Shown in pieces: positions 34,673-43,823 of a stretch of DNA of 64,000 bases (its first letter is position 1; each line of letters begins with the position of its first letter). Below the pieces are notes generated by a model that saw only the letters and a program-made list of their open reading frames with translations, was not told the DNA's origin and ran no database searches. The stretch spans positions 28,431 through 92,430 of the forward strand of contig CAKSIW010000002.1 in assembly GCA_934463175.1 (NCBI GenBank), written 5' to 3'. Made by a program: the position numbers and the translations under genes. Source of the stretch: an uncultured Clostridia bacterium (GTDB lineage Bacteria > Bacillota > Clostridia > Monoglobales > Monoglobaceae).

Positions 34673-36958
34673 TTAAAACCCCTCAAATTGGTCAAAGCCG
34701 CATTTTTCAATTGCGGACAAATATTTTCTATAATCCGTGTTTTTGAGCTTTGTGCAGTAATGATTCTTAAAGCTTCTGCCCTCAGCAGTCCACTCAATGA
34801 GCAAAAATCTCTCTCTGCCGTCCTCCGCGTCAAGCGACAGCACCTCCTCAGAGCTGTCGGCATGTGCCGCAAATTCAAGTGCCGCAAGCGCCTCTCCCGA
34901 ATAAATATCCCTCACGGTGCACCTGATTTTTACATCGCGTCTCAGGTCATTGACGGCATACATCGTGAGCCTGCCGCCGTGCGGCTCGTCAAACATGAGA
35001 CACACGGGCGTCTGCGAACGCTTTATATAATGATACGCAAGCTTTCTGACAAAATAGTAATCCACAACCGCGTCCGAAACCTGGGGCCAGCCGTCAAGCA
35101 GATTCCACCATATTATTCCCGTGCAGTCCCATTTTTTCAGTCTGAACTTTTCAATGAAATATTTCTTTGCCTCCGCCTGTGAAATCTGGCTCTGACGCAC
35201 AAGGTCCGAAAAATTATCCTCCGCCGCTCCGAACATTGTCACAATCTGGCTGTATGTCAGACCGATTCTGTATACATACGGCGCATTCATATCAAGCTCG
35301 GGCGAGGCTGCATGAACCTTATATTCCGCAGTCGGCTCACCGTTTTCATCAAAAATTCTTTCGGGATTTTCAAGAAAACGCGAAAGAGATTCCGGCGACG
35401 GCATTCCCTGATACCCCGTCTCGGACGCGAAACGGCTTTTTGCGCCCGTATAGAACTCACCCTTGAAATAATCGCGCGGTCCCCACAGATGGTCTTCCGG
35501 TAGCGGCAGACCGCTTTCAAACGCTCTCTCGCTCACAAAAGGCGAGCTTGGGAGGTATGGGCGCGAATAGTCATACAGCTCAACCAGCTCCCCGAGAAGT
35601 CTGCGCGTCAGAACATTTTTGTTCGGGTCGCGGAAATATCCCGACCAGTCGCGGTATGCAAGGTCACATTCATTGTCGCCTGCCCACAAAACCAGTGAAG
35701 CATGATTCCGAAGCCGCTTAATCTGATACACCGCCTCTTCCTCCAGCCTGCTTAAAAATTCACCGCGCTGAGGATATACGGCGCACCCCATGGCAAAGTC
35801 CTGCCACACCATGATTCCGTGTTCATCGCAGAAATCAAAAAATTCATTGCTTTCATATACATTTCCTCCCCAGCAGCGGACAATGCTGCACCCCAACTCG
35901 TCAAGCATTTCAAGTGCCCTCCCGAGACGCTTTTTATCCTGCGAATGAAATGCGTCGAGCGGAACCCAGTTTGAACCCATGCAGAACACGCGCCGACCGT
36001 TTATGCGGAACGTAAACCTTCCGATTTTTTCCTCGCTCTCACTGTCGGTATATTCAAGCTCAACCGTGCGGATTCCGACCTTCAATTCACGCACATCAAC
36101 GACCTCTCCGCGGCAAAGAAGCTCCACACGCGTTTCATAGAGATTCTGCTCACCGCAGTTTCTCGGCTGCCAGAGTCTTGCGTCCCTGACCTCAAGGTTA
36201 AACTGATAGCCGTAGTTCCAAAGGGTCTCGCACGCCTCAAAGCGGCTGTCTCCGCAAACGCCGTGTATTCTGACGGAATAGTCCCTGATGAAATCACCGC
36301 CGGTCTCAGCGTTGATGCAGAATCTCAGCTCCGCGGTCTTACTCTCACCGTCAAGCCGATTTGTTATGAAATGTATGTCCTTGATTTTATCGCTTTTTTC
36401 GTGTTCGAGCGTGACCTCCTTCCAAATGCCTGCCGACACAATTCTCGGCATGATGTCCCACCCGAACATATGTGCCGCTTTTCTGATATTCAACGCTGAA
36501 AAGTTATACTTAAACGCAAAGCAGCCTGACGGAACATCATATTTTCCTGCTTCGATACACACGGGCAGAATATGCACAACAACCTCGTTTCTGCCCTGTC
36601 TGATACCGCTTTTCGCCTCATACGGAATGAACATATTGTCAGTCCTTGCGGCGAATGTGCCGTTTATGAATATTTCCGACACGGTGTCGATTCCTTCAAA
36701 CCTCAGAAAATCGCCGTCCTCCGCGTCAAACTCGGCAAAATACCACAGGTGCAGATTTTCCAGCTTCTGCGCCTCCAGCGTGTTCTCCGAGAAAAACAGG
36801 TCGGGGCACTTGCCCGCACGCATGAGGTCAAGCTCAAAGTTTCCCGGAACCTCTGCATCAATAATTTCAAAACCCGATTTTTTAATATCCTCTATTTTTG
36901 CAATTGTCATGCCTTGGCACAAAAAGTTAGGCGCATATGCCATTTTCCATTTAAACAT
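34673..36958 (-). CDS. Glycoside hydrolase family 2 protein, beta-mannosidase-like (GH2-1)
   Basis: A 761-residue cytoplasmic GH2 enzyme without a signal peptide. The N-terminal sugar-binding domain begins at AYAPNFLCQGMTIAKIEDIK, with VPGNFELDLMRAGKCPD. The immunoglobulin-like domain and TIM barrel follow. The acid/base glutamate is in VLWAGDNECDLAYRDW and the nucleophile in SRFASETGYQGMPS, both as in beta-mannosidases. GIIWWNLLDGWPQVSDAV marks the barrel end. It likely releases mannose, or a related sugar, from beta-linked oligosaccharides imported into the cell; the substrate is inferred only. It is divergent from araC-1 and clearly related to GH2-2 at 38859. Confidence 0.85.
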   Translation of the reverse strand: MFKWKMAYAPNFLCQGMTIAKIEDIKKSGFEIIDAEVPGNFELDLMRAGKCPDLFFSENTLEAQKLENLHLWYFAEFDAEDGDFLRFEGIDTVSEIFINGTFAARTDNMFIPYEAKSGIRQGRNEVVVHILPVCIEAGKYDVPSGCFAFKYNFSALNIRKAAHMFGWDIMPRIVSAGIWKEVTLEHEKSDKIKDIHFITNRLDGESKTAELRFCINAETGGDFIRDYSVRIHGVCGDSRFEACETLWNYGYQFNLEVRDARLWQPRNCGEQNLYETRVELLCRGEVVDVRELKVGIRTVELEYTDSESEEKIGRFTFRINGRRVFCMGSNWVPLDAFHSQDKKRLGRALEMLDELGCSIVRCWGGNVYESNEFFDFCDEHGIMVWQDFAMGCAVYPQRGEFLSRLEEEAVYQIKRLRNHASLVLWAGDNECDLAYRDWSGYFRDPNKNVLTRRLLGELVELYDYSRPYLPSSPFVSERAFESGLPLPEDHLWGPRDYFKGEFYTGAKSRFASETGYQGMPSPESLSRFLENPERIFDENGEPTAEYKVHAASPELDMNAPYVYRIGLTYSQIVTMFGAAEDNFSDLVRQSQISQAEAKKYFIEKFRLKKWDCTGIIWWNLLDGWPQVSDAVVDYYFVRKLAYHYIKRSQTPVCLMFDEPHGGRLTMYAVNDLRRDVKIRCTVRDIYSGEALAALEFAAHADSSEEVLSLDAEDGRERFLLIEWTAEGRSFKNHYCTKLKNTDYRKYLSAIEKCGFDQFEGF

Positions 36959-36992
36959 TTTATTTACCTCCGTTCAAATTCCCTGTATTTTT

Positions 36993-37043
36993 ATTATAAC
37001 CGAACATCTTTTCCTTGTAAATTTCAAATATCCATGATATAAT
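36993..37043. promoter_or_regulatory. Overlapping divergent promoters, GH2-1 / araC-1
   Basis: The minus strand carries TTTACA (37016-37021), a 17-base spacer and TATAAT (36993-36998) for GH2-1. The plus strand carries TTGTAA (37015-37020), 17 bases and TATAAT (37038-37043) for araC-1. The -35 elements share the same bases, so the two polymerases compete and one AraC site could switch both. Confidence 0.8.
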
Positions 37044-37077
37044 TAAGAAAATCAACACTGAAACGGAGGCGGAAATA

Positions 37078-37902
37078 ATGGATTTTAAAATGCTTGAGGA
37101 CGCGGATTTTCTGAAGAACTCCCACGGAATAGCCGTCAGGGAGCGCATATTTGACGAAGGATATTTTTCTCCTCCGCACTGGCACGGCTGTTTTGAGCTT
37201 GAAATTATTCTCTCAGGTCTTGCAGAGCACACATACAACGGGATCGGATTCCGAGTTGAGCGCGGTTGTGCATATCTCCTCTCAGGCTGTGATTTTCACG
37301 CCTTCCGCGCACAGGAATCAACCCGAATCATTAACATATGCTTTGACGGTGCGCTGCTCGGCGAACAGCTCGCCTCGGTTCTGTCCGTCAACCCGCGCCA
37401 TGCCGTCTGCCGTTTTGATGAGGCGGCAACAGCTCTTGCCGAACAAAAAGCAGAGACGCTTAAGCTTGAGCTGACCCGCGAACAGCCGTTTTCGGATATA
37501 ATGCTTCAAAATACAATTTCACAGCTTGTGATCATGCTTCTCAGGCACTCCGACATATCGTGCGAGACCGCCGCTCCGCCGCTTATTCTCCATGCAACAG
37601 CTCTCATAAATCAGTGCTTCCGCGGTGAGCTTTCGCTCGGAAGTCTTGCCGATCGGCTTTCGGTTTCCCCGAACTATCTCGGTCAGCTTTTCAAAAAATC
37701 AACAGGCATAACATACAACGAATATGTCAGCCGTCTGCGGCTCAGATATGCATGCCGTCTGCTGACCTCAACCGACCTTTCCGTGAAGGAAATTGCGTTC
37801 GCCTCGGGCTTTTCGTCTGCGGAATATTTCAGCGACGCATTCCGCCGCTGTCTTGCTCTCACTCCCCTGTCATACCGAAAAATGAAGAAAAACATTGTTT
37901 AA
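37078..37902 (+). CDS. AraC family regulator (araC-1)
   Basis: A 274-residue AraC-type regulator. The N-terminal ~150 residues form a cupin-like sugar sensor domain (ISPPHWHGCFELEIILSG is the histidine-rich start). The C-terminal ~100 residues hold two helix-turn-helix units (LGSLADRLSVSPNYLGQLFK and KEIAFASGFSSAEYFSDAF). It is divergent from GH2-1 across a 119-base gap with overlapping promoters, so it probably controls that gene in response to its sugar. It ends in a 4-base overlap with araC-2 on the other strand, and it is a paralogue of araC-2. Confidence 0.88.
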   Translation: MDFKMLEDADFLKNSHGIAVRERIFDEGYFSPPHWHGCFELEIILSGLAEHTYNGIGFRVERGCAYLLSGCDFHAFRAQESTRIINICFDGALLGEQLASVLSVNPRHAVCRFDEAATALAEQKAETLKLELTREQPFSDIMLQNTISQLVIMLLRHSDISCETAAPPLILHATALINQCFRGELSLGSLADRLSVSPNYLGQLFKKSTGITYNEYVSRLRLRYACRLLTSTDLSVKEIAFASGFSSAEYFSDAFRRCLALTPLSYRKMKKNIV

Positions 37903-38714
37903 GCTCCATGTGTCCTCGCATATTCACGGGGCGGCACGCCGAACCGTCTCTTGAATGCCTTCAGGAAGTTTGACAGTGACGAAAAGCCGCATTCAAAGCA
38001 CAAATCCGTGCTTGTTATTCTGTTGTTTTCAAGCAAACGCACGGCATAGTCAAGCTTCAGCTCCGTCAGATATTCCGTGTATGTGCAGCCGACATTCAAG
38101 CGGAACATTTCGGAAAAATATGTCGGACAAAAGCCTGCAATGCGCGCCGCCGTCTCCAGTGACGGATTTTCACGAAAATGAAGATGAAGAAACAGCAGTG
38201 CTTTTTTAATCGGCTTGCCATTCACGGTCTCGGTCGTTTTCTCGGGTCTGAATTCGCGCATCAGAATGATGAGAAGCGATTCCATGAGATTGCGCATATA
38301 TTTTTCCCTGAACTCTGCACTTCCGTCATATTCCTCAAGCAGCATTTCCGCCGTCAGCTCCGCCCGCTCAAATGCCCTCCCCGACAGGTTCATGATGATG
38401 TCGCGTCCTTGATTCAGAAGCATGGTTATGAATTCATCGGACAATATGCCCTCGTCAAACATGATGTTCACCAGCGTGAGCGGCTCATCGGCATACAGCG
38501 CGTGAAAATCCGTCGGGTTGAGAATATATGCCGTACCTGCGCTAAGAGGATATTTCGTTCCGTTCAGATTTTGTCTCCCCCTGCCTCCGAGAATTATGTC
38601 AATCTCAAAAAAACCGTGCCAATGCATCGGGAACTCCTTTTCAATGCGTTTTTTTGACATTGAGACATTCCTGCTTATATGATTTTTTGCGTCAAGATAC
38701 ATAATCGTTTCCAT
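37899..38714 (-). CDS. AraC family regulator (araC-2)
   Basis: A 271-residue AraC-type regulator with the same layout as araC-1. It has a cupin-like N-terminal part (EFPMHWHGFFEIDIILGGRG), a linker, then helix-turn-helix units (ETAARIAGFCPTYFSEMF and STDLCFECGFSSLSNFLKAF) and the family ending RRFGVPPREYART. It faces araC-1 tail to tail with a 4-base overlap and is divergent from GH2-2 at 38859. AGGTG precedes the ATG. Its likely target is GH2-2 and itself; the inducer is unknown. Confidence 0.88.
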   Translation of the reverse strand: METIMYLDAKNHISRNVSMSKKRIEKEFPMHWHGFFEIDIILGGRGRQNLNGTKYPLSAGTAYILNPTDFHALYADEPLTLVNIMFDEGILSDEFITMLLNQGRDIIMNLSGRAFERAELTAEMLLEEYDGSAEFREKYMRNLMESLLIILMREFRPEKTTETVNGKPIKKALLFLHLHFRENPSLETAARIAGFCPTYFSEMFRLNVGCTYTEYLTELKLDYAVRLLENNRITSTDLCFECGFSSLSNFLKAFKRRFGVPPREYARTHGA

Positions 38715-38732
38715 TTTTAATCACCTATGTTA

Positions 38733-38761
38733 AATATATAACACTTTTTTCATATTGTCAA
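38733..38761 (-). promoter_or_regulatory. Promoter of araC-2, overlapped by the GH2-2 upstream region
   Basis: Minus-strand perfect TTGACA (38756-38761), 17 bases and TATATT (38733-38738). On the plus strand TTGTCA at 38755-38760 occupies the same bases, with a possible GATAAT (38780-38785) 19 bases on, for GH2-2. Confidence 0.75.
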
Positions 38762-38858
38762 TTAAAAATCCTAAAATTTGATAATATCGGTTTATTATTT
38801 GAGTATCAAAAGAACAGCAGAAATGATATCATTAAGAAAAAAGCAAGGAGGAAAAGCA

Positions 38859-41240
38859 ATGAAAAAAACAGATTTGGGCGGCGCATGGCAGCTCAGGCGC
38901 ACCGATTGGGCGGACAGCATTGAGGCTGCCGTTCCGGGAACGATATGCACCGACCTTATGCGCGCCGGACTTCTGCCTGACCCGTACTACAAATGCAATT
39001 CGGATTTGTTTGAGGAGGCGGCGGAATATGACTACATATACAGCCGTGAATTTGAGATTGACGCCTCAGACATGGGTTTTCGGAACATCACTCTTGTTTT
39101 CGAGGGGCTTGACACGTTATGCACCGTTTCGGTGAACGGAATGACGGTCGCCGAAACCGACAACATGCACCGCACATGGCGGTTTGACCTGAAACCGTTT
39201 GTTCGTGAGGGCAACAACGAAATATCTGTTCTGATTAAATCTCCGACAAAATTCTGCCGCGAAAAATATGCGGAAAAGCCTTTGCTTCAGGTTGCTGTCG
39301 ACCAGTGCCGCGAGGGCTATCCTTATCTGCGCAAATCACACTGCATGTTCGGCTGGGATTGGGGTCCCGTCATACCTGACGGCGGAATCTGGAAAGACAT
39401 TTTTCTTTCGTTTGACAACGGTCTGCGTCTTGACAGCGTGTTTGTCACTCAGGAACACACCGATGACGGCAGAGTTTTTCTGACAGCTTCGGCTGAAACC
39501 GAGCATTCTGCCGACGACCTGCGCTTTGAGCTGAAATTTGACGGCAAAGCATATTCCTCGGACGGCATGGACATACGCTTTGAGGTTGAAAATCCGCAGC
39601 TTTGGTATCCTGCCGGATTCGGTTCGCAGCCGCTTTACAACCTTGAATTCACTGCTTTTTCGGGCAATGAATCGGCTTCATATTCCTGCCGCTTTGGGCT
39701 TCGCAAGGCTGAGGTTGTGACCGAAAACGACCGTTTCGGAACAAGCATGTTTTTCCGCGTGAACGGCATTCCGATTTTCTCCAAGGGTGCGAACTACATT
39801 CCCGAGGACAGCATCCTCACGCGTTGCAGCCGTGAACGCACAAAGGAGCTTCTCTCTCAGGCAATCGAATGTCACAACAACACCGTCCGCATTTGGGGCG
39901 GCGCGACATATGCGCATGACTATTTTTACGATTTATGTGATGAAATGGGTATTCTTGTTTGGCAGGATCTCATGTTTGCCTGCTCACAGTATCCGAACGA
40001 TGAAAAGTTCTACGACAGCATTGCACACGAGACTGAGGACAACATGAAACGTCTGCGCAACCATGCCTCTCTCATCATGTGGAGCGGAAACAATGAATGC
40101 GAGCTGGCAATGATTGAATGGTGGCATCAGTCGGGCAAGGCGCTTGAGGACTATCAGTATCAATATAACACGCTTCTCCGCGGTATTGCGAAAAAGCTTG
40201 ACCCGACAAGGTATTATATGCCCTCCTCACCCACAGGCACAGGCGATTTCCGCAATATAAACACCGAGGAAATCGGCGATTCGCACTATTGGGAAATCTG
40301 GGGACAGATGAAACCTCTTGACGAATATCTGAAATATCACTTCAGGTTCATCAGTGAATTTGGTTTTCAGTCACTGCCGTGTTTGGAAACCGTTGAGACC
40401 TTCACAGAGGCGGACGACCGAAACCTGTTCACACGCGTTATGGAACACCACCAGCGCAACGGCAGTGCCAATGAAAAAATCCTGCTTTACTCCTCAAAGT
40501 ATTTCAGATTTCCGAAAAGCTTTGACAGTCTGATATATATATCTCAGGTTGTGCAGGCGGAAGCAATCCGAATCGGCGTTGAACATTCGCGCCGCAACAG
40601 ATGTGAAAACCGCTGCATGGGTACGATATACTGGCAGCTGAACGACTGCTGGCCCGTTGCATCATGGGCAGGCATCGACTATCTCGGCAGGTGGAAGGCA
40701 CTGCAATACAGCTCAAAGAAATTCTATGCGCCGGTACTGCTTTCCGCAGTTATGCCCGAGAAGAACAGGCTGCTCGTTTCCCTGACAAACGACACTGTCG
40801 GTGATGTCACACGCAGTGTGTATTATGCAGTGAAGGATCGCCGCGGCAGCGTGCTTGCAAAAAATGAAACTGCTGCTGTTTCGGAAGCTCTGTCGTCCGC
40901 CGATATATTTGATGAGACACTTTCCGAAATTGACCCGTATACTCAGTATATTGAGTTCGGTATGGACGGCGAGGCTGTCGGAACGCTTCTCTTGTGTCCC
41001 GACAAGCATTTTGAATATGAGAATCCCGAAATTGAATATTCCCTCAGCGTTCGCAGCGGAAAAACCGTTGTCACACTAACCTGCAAAAGCCTTGCAAGGT
41101 TTGTTGAGCTGAAAGCCGACGGCGGAGACGCAAAATTCAGTGACAACTTTTTCTCGCTCTCAGCAGGAGACAAAAAAGAGATTGTCTGCGACAGATGTGT
41201 GGATTCTGTCAAAATCAGGAGCGTATTTGATAGCTATTAA
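38859..41240 (+). CDS. Glycoside hydrolase family 2 protein, beta-mannosidase-like (GH2-2)
   Basis: A ~793-residue cytoplasmic GH2 enzyme and paralogue of GH2-1. The sugar-binding domain opens with TDLGGAWQLRRTDW and contains VPGTICTDLMRAGLLPDPYY. The barrel carries the acid/base glutamate in MWSGNNECELAMIEWW and the nucleophile in FRFISEFGFQSLPC, the classic beta-mannosidase motif. GTIYWQLNDCWPVASWAG is another family mark. ATG at 38859 has AAGGAGG upstream; a longer frame from 38778 is not used. It is probably regulated by araC-2. Beta-mannosidase is the best guess; related activities in the same subfamily cannot be excluded. Confidence 0.9.
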   Translation: MKKTDLGGAWQLRRTDWADSIEAAVPGTICTDLMRAGLLPDPYYKCNSDLFEEAAEYDYIYSREFEIDASDMGFRNITLVFEGLDTLCTVSVNGMTVAETDNMHRTWRFDLKPFVREGNNEISVLIKSPTKFCREKYAEKPLLQVAVDQCREGYPYLRKSHCMFGWDWGPVIPDGGIWKDIFLSFDNGLRLDSVFVTQEHTDDGRVFLTASAETEHSADDLRFELKFDGKAYSSDGMDIRFEVENPQLWYPAGFGSQPLYNLEFTAFSGNESASYSCRFGLRKAEVVTENDRFGTSMFFRVNGIPIFSKGANYIPEDSILTRCSRERTKELLSQAIECHNNTVRIWGGATYAHDYFYDLCDEMGILVWQDLMFACSQYPNDEKFYDSIAHETEDNMKRLRNHASLIMWSGNNECELAMIEWWHQSGKALEDYQYQYNTLLRGIAKKLDPTRYYMPSSPTGTGDFRNINTEEIGDSHYWEIWGQMKPLDEYLKYHFRFISEFGFQSLPCLETVETFTEADDRNLFTRVMEHHQRNGSANEKILLYSSKYFRFPKSFDSLIYISQVVQAEAIRIGVEHSRRNRCENRCMGTIYWQLNDCWPVASWAGIDYLGRWKALQYSSKKFYAPVLLSAVMPEKNRLLVSLTNDTVGDVTRSVYYAVKDRRGSVLAKNETAAVSEALSSADIFDETLSEIDPYTQYIEFGMDGEAVGTLLLCPDKHFEYENPEIEYSLSVRSGKTVVTLTCKSLARFVELKADGGDAKFSDNFFSLSAGDKKEIVCDRCVDSVKIRSVFDSY

Positions 41241-41304
41241 ATGACCGGGTCTGCGGCTTACTCAAATTTAAAACCGGACTTACCGCAGACAGTTATAATG
41301 CAAG

Positions 41305-41345
41305 AAAAAACTGCGGTGTACCTTTCGGTACACCGCAGTTTTTTG
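41305..41345. terminator. Bidirectional terminator between GH2-2 and the CE2-like gene
   Basis: AACTGCGGTGTACC (41309-41322) pairs with GGTACACCGCAGTT (41327-41340), closing a TTTC loop. An A-run lies to its left and a T-run to its right. It can serve GH2-2 on the plus strand and the converging esterase gene on the minus strand. Confidence 0.9.
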
Positions 41346-41411
41346 TCAGGCTGTGCCGTTTGTCCGGCTCCGTTTTCACGCATTCGCACAGGCAGCACAG
41401 CCGTCCTGCTG

Positions 41412-42380
41412 TTACATATAATCCTTCATAATCTCAGTCAAATGCTTCGCAATAATTTCGTGTCCATCTCTGAGCGGGTGAAACGGACTGAGCGGTATCC
41501 AGCCTGTTGAATCAATAAACACTATTGATTCCGAGTTTTCTTTGTTAAACTCAGCCACAAACCGTCCCAACTCCTTTGCATGTGCACCGCAGAATGCCGA
41601 CAGTGCAAATATTTTTGACTTTGCATTCCGTTCACGGACAAGCTTCAAAAGCTTGTCATATTCCTTTAAATACTCCTCTGCACTGCTTTTGGAATCGTTT
41701 GCACCATGGTTAATTATAATATAATCCGCATTGGCACTTTCCATTGGTTCTTGGTCAAAGCAATACGGATATGCCTCACTCGCCTTGGGAACTGCGGCGC
41801 AGCCTCCATGGGTCACTCCAACAGAGCCATATCCCATTATTATCGGCTTCAGATTCAGTCTCTCGGCAGTCAGATATGCATACGTTGCTGTTGCATCATC
41901 TTGATACACACGATTCCATTGGTCAAAGGCTTCAGGTTTATACATTGCATCAATCAACACGCCCTCGGTTATTGAATCGCCGATAAACTCCACCGTTTTT
42001 CTGGTGTCATCGGGCAGAACTCCGTTTTGTTCCGCCTCATAACCCAAAAATGTCACCTTTCCTTCCAACGGTCCATACCAGCGATGATGTATTTCCGGCG
42101 CACCCTTATACACTATTTTCACCACATGAACCCCGTCCTCTGACGCACAAACTCTCAGATACCTGTCCAGCGGCACTTCAACTCTCGCACCTTCGTCAAC
42201 AGAAATCCAAAGATGTCCATATGGATGCCTGTTTGTTTGCATATCAAAATGAAGCACTGCCATTTTTCCTTCATATGCTATTTCAATCATTCCTCCCGGA
42301 GCGGTCGTGACAGTCTTGTCTTTAAAATGTCTCCATCGCCCCGTATATCTGACCGATTCATCATCAACGCCATAAAACAT
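41412..42380 (-). CDS. SGNH hydrolase with N-terminal jelly-roll (CE2-like esterase)
   Basis: A 322-residue two-domain esterase. Residues ~1-120 resemble the jelly-roll domain of carbohydrate esterase family 2 (VRYTGRWRHF ... HRWYGPLEGKVTFLGYEAEQNG). The SGNH domain follows with EFIGDSITEG (nucleophilic serine), GYGSVGVTHGG, IINHGANDSK and the C-terminal HPLRDGHEIIAKHL, in which the aspartate-histidine pair is complete. CE2 members deacetylate plant glucans, mannans or xylans, which would fit the GH2 genes nearby. No signal peptide is seen. It follows the SLH gene by 16 bases on the same strand. Confidence 0.82.
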   Translation of the reverse strand: MFYGVDDESVRYTGRWRHFKDKTVTTAPGGMIEIAYEGKMAVLHFDMQTNRHPYGHLWISVDEGARVEVPLDRYLRVCASEDGVHVVKIVYKGAPEIHHRWYGPLEGKVTFLGYEAEQNGVLPDDTRKTVEFIGDSITEGVLIDAMYKPEAFDQWNRVYQDDATATYAYLTAERLNLKPIIMGYGSVGVTHGGCAAVPKASEAYPYCFDQEPMESANADYIIINHGANDSKSSAEEYLKEYDKLLKLVRERNAKSKIFALSAFCGAHAKELGRFVAEFNKENSESIVFIDSTGWIPLSPFHPLRDGHEIIAKHLTEIMKDYM

Positions 42381-42396
42381 TGTTCCCGATCCCCCT

Positions 42397-43656
42397 TTAA
42401 GACTCTGAATGCTTATTCTCTTCCGCCAGTGTACGGTTGAGGAATGTCACAATCTGACCGCGGCTGCAAATTGTCTGCGGTGCAAACTCTGTTGCGGAAA
42501 CACCGCTTGTCACGCCATTTTCAACAGCCCAAGCAACAGCCTCGGCATAGTCCGCATTCTCGGGAACATCTGTGAAGCTTGATGTGTCAGCCATTTCGGG
42601 AGAATCTGCAATAATCCAGAGATATGTCACTGTTGCCGCACGCGTGCAGGGTGTGTCGCCGAGAAATTTGTCATCTGCAACCATGCCCATCTCATCTGCC
42701 CAGATTGCCGCATCATAGTAATAATCGTTTGTGCTCACATCACTGAAGGGATTCTCTGTTTCTGCTTTCGGTGAACCGACAGCACGCCACATAAATGTTA
42801 TTATCTGTGCGCGTGTGCAGGTGTCATCAGGTGAGAATGTTGTTGCTGTTGTTCCTGTTGTGATGTTCTTCTCAACTGCCCAGCCGACAGCGTTTGCATA
42901 ATATGCATCGGCTGCAACATCAGCGAAGGACGGTTTTTCCTGCGGCTTGTTCTCCTCAGGCTTTGTCTCTTCCGGCTTTGTCTCCTCGGGGGTGGTTTCA
43001 GCTTCTGCAAGGCGAACACCGTTGTTAACCTTTATTGTTGTTGTTTCATTGCCCAGTTTAAGAGTCAGAACACCCTTGACTGAACCGTTCTTTGTGGTTG
43101 TTGAATTAACCTTTGCAAATTCTGTCCACTCAACCGTGCTGCCGTTCTTCACCTTTGACTGTGCCTCTGCCAGAATTTCTTCCTGAGTTGTTGTGTTGTC
43201 AAACGATCTGCTCATGAAGATTTCTTTAACCGCTGCGCGATCCTCAGCAAGCTTTTCAGCGTCCGCATTTGCTTCTGCCGCAGCACCTGTCAGCTTGGGT
43301 ATCTTAATTGAATACATTTCGTGACGTGTGCTTGTTTCACAGTCAAAACGAATGTTGACAAAAAGGCTTCCGTCCTTTTCACTTGTTGCATTGTAAACTC
43401 TGAAGTCCGTCTCTTTGTCGAAGGACACCTTGACATCACTGTCCTCGGGAAGAACCTTTGCAACCTCTCTCAAAAACTCGTCAGCCGTCATGTCGTTATA
43501 AACCGTCATCACTGTTTGTCCCTTTTCAACAGCCTTAACAGCCTGTCTTGCCGCCTCAATCTTTGTTCCCGCATCGGGAGCCGCAAAAGCAGCGCCTGCC
43601 GCAAATGCCGCAACCATACAAATTGCAGCGATCACACTAATAACTCTTTTTACCAT
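42397..43656 (-). CDS. Secreted S-layer homology protein
   Basis: A 419-residue exported protein with signal peptide MVKRVISVIAAICMVAAFAA. Two copies of an ~85-residue domain follow (about 30-125 and 125-215), each with the core TxxEEILxEAxxxVKNGSTV or a variant. A short proline/glutamate linker (TKPEETKPEENKPQ) leads to three SLH repeats, each with a [CT]xRxQIVTF core (CTRAQIITFMW, CTRAATVTYLW, CSRGQIVTFLN). SLH repeats bind pyruvylated secondary wall polymers. It is a paralogue of the larger neighbour at 43824 and is probably a surface scaffold. Its ligand is unknown. Confidence 0.88.
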   Translation of the reverse strand: MVKRVISVIAAICMVAAFAAGAAFAAPDAGTKIEAARQAVKAVEKGQTVMTVYNDMTADEFLREVAKVLPEDSDVKVSFDKETDFRVYNATSEKDGSLFVNIRFDCETSTRHEMYSIKIPKLTGAAAEANADAEKLAEDRAAVKEIFMSRSFDNTTTQEEILAEAQSKVKNGSTVEWTEFAKVNSTTTKNGSVKGVLTLKLGNETTTIKVNNGVRLAEAETTPEETKPEETKPEENKPQEKPSFADVAADAYYANAVGWAVEKNITTGTTATTFSPDDTCTRAQIITFMWRAVGSPKAETENPFSDVSTNDYYYDAAIWADEMGMVADDKFLGDTPCTRAATVTYLWIIADSPEMADTSSFTDVPENADYAEAVAWAVENGVTSGVSATEFAPQTICSRGQIVTFLNRTLAEENKHSES

Positions 43657-43823
43657 TTTGTTTTCCTCTTTTCCTTTTTATATATATTTTTTAGTCGTCC
43701 GCGGATTGTGTGTGCCTGAAACAAACTATTGCTTCCGGCACGGCGAATCCGCACACGCTCATTATTTTTCCGATTTTTCCTTGCGTTTTTCTCAAATTCC
43801 GGACAGCTCTGCGAACTTCCGAT

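Noticed and set aside
41305..41345. Considered as a repeat-family member of the dispersed palindromes
   Set aside because: It lacks the TTAACC ends and has A- and T-runs typical of an intrinsic terminator.
42940..43000. Tandem repeat in the SLH gene linker (KPEET units)
   Set aside because: It is a short flexible proline/glutamate linker common in secreted proteins, not a DNA element.
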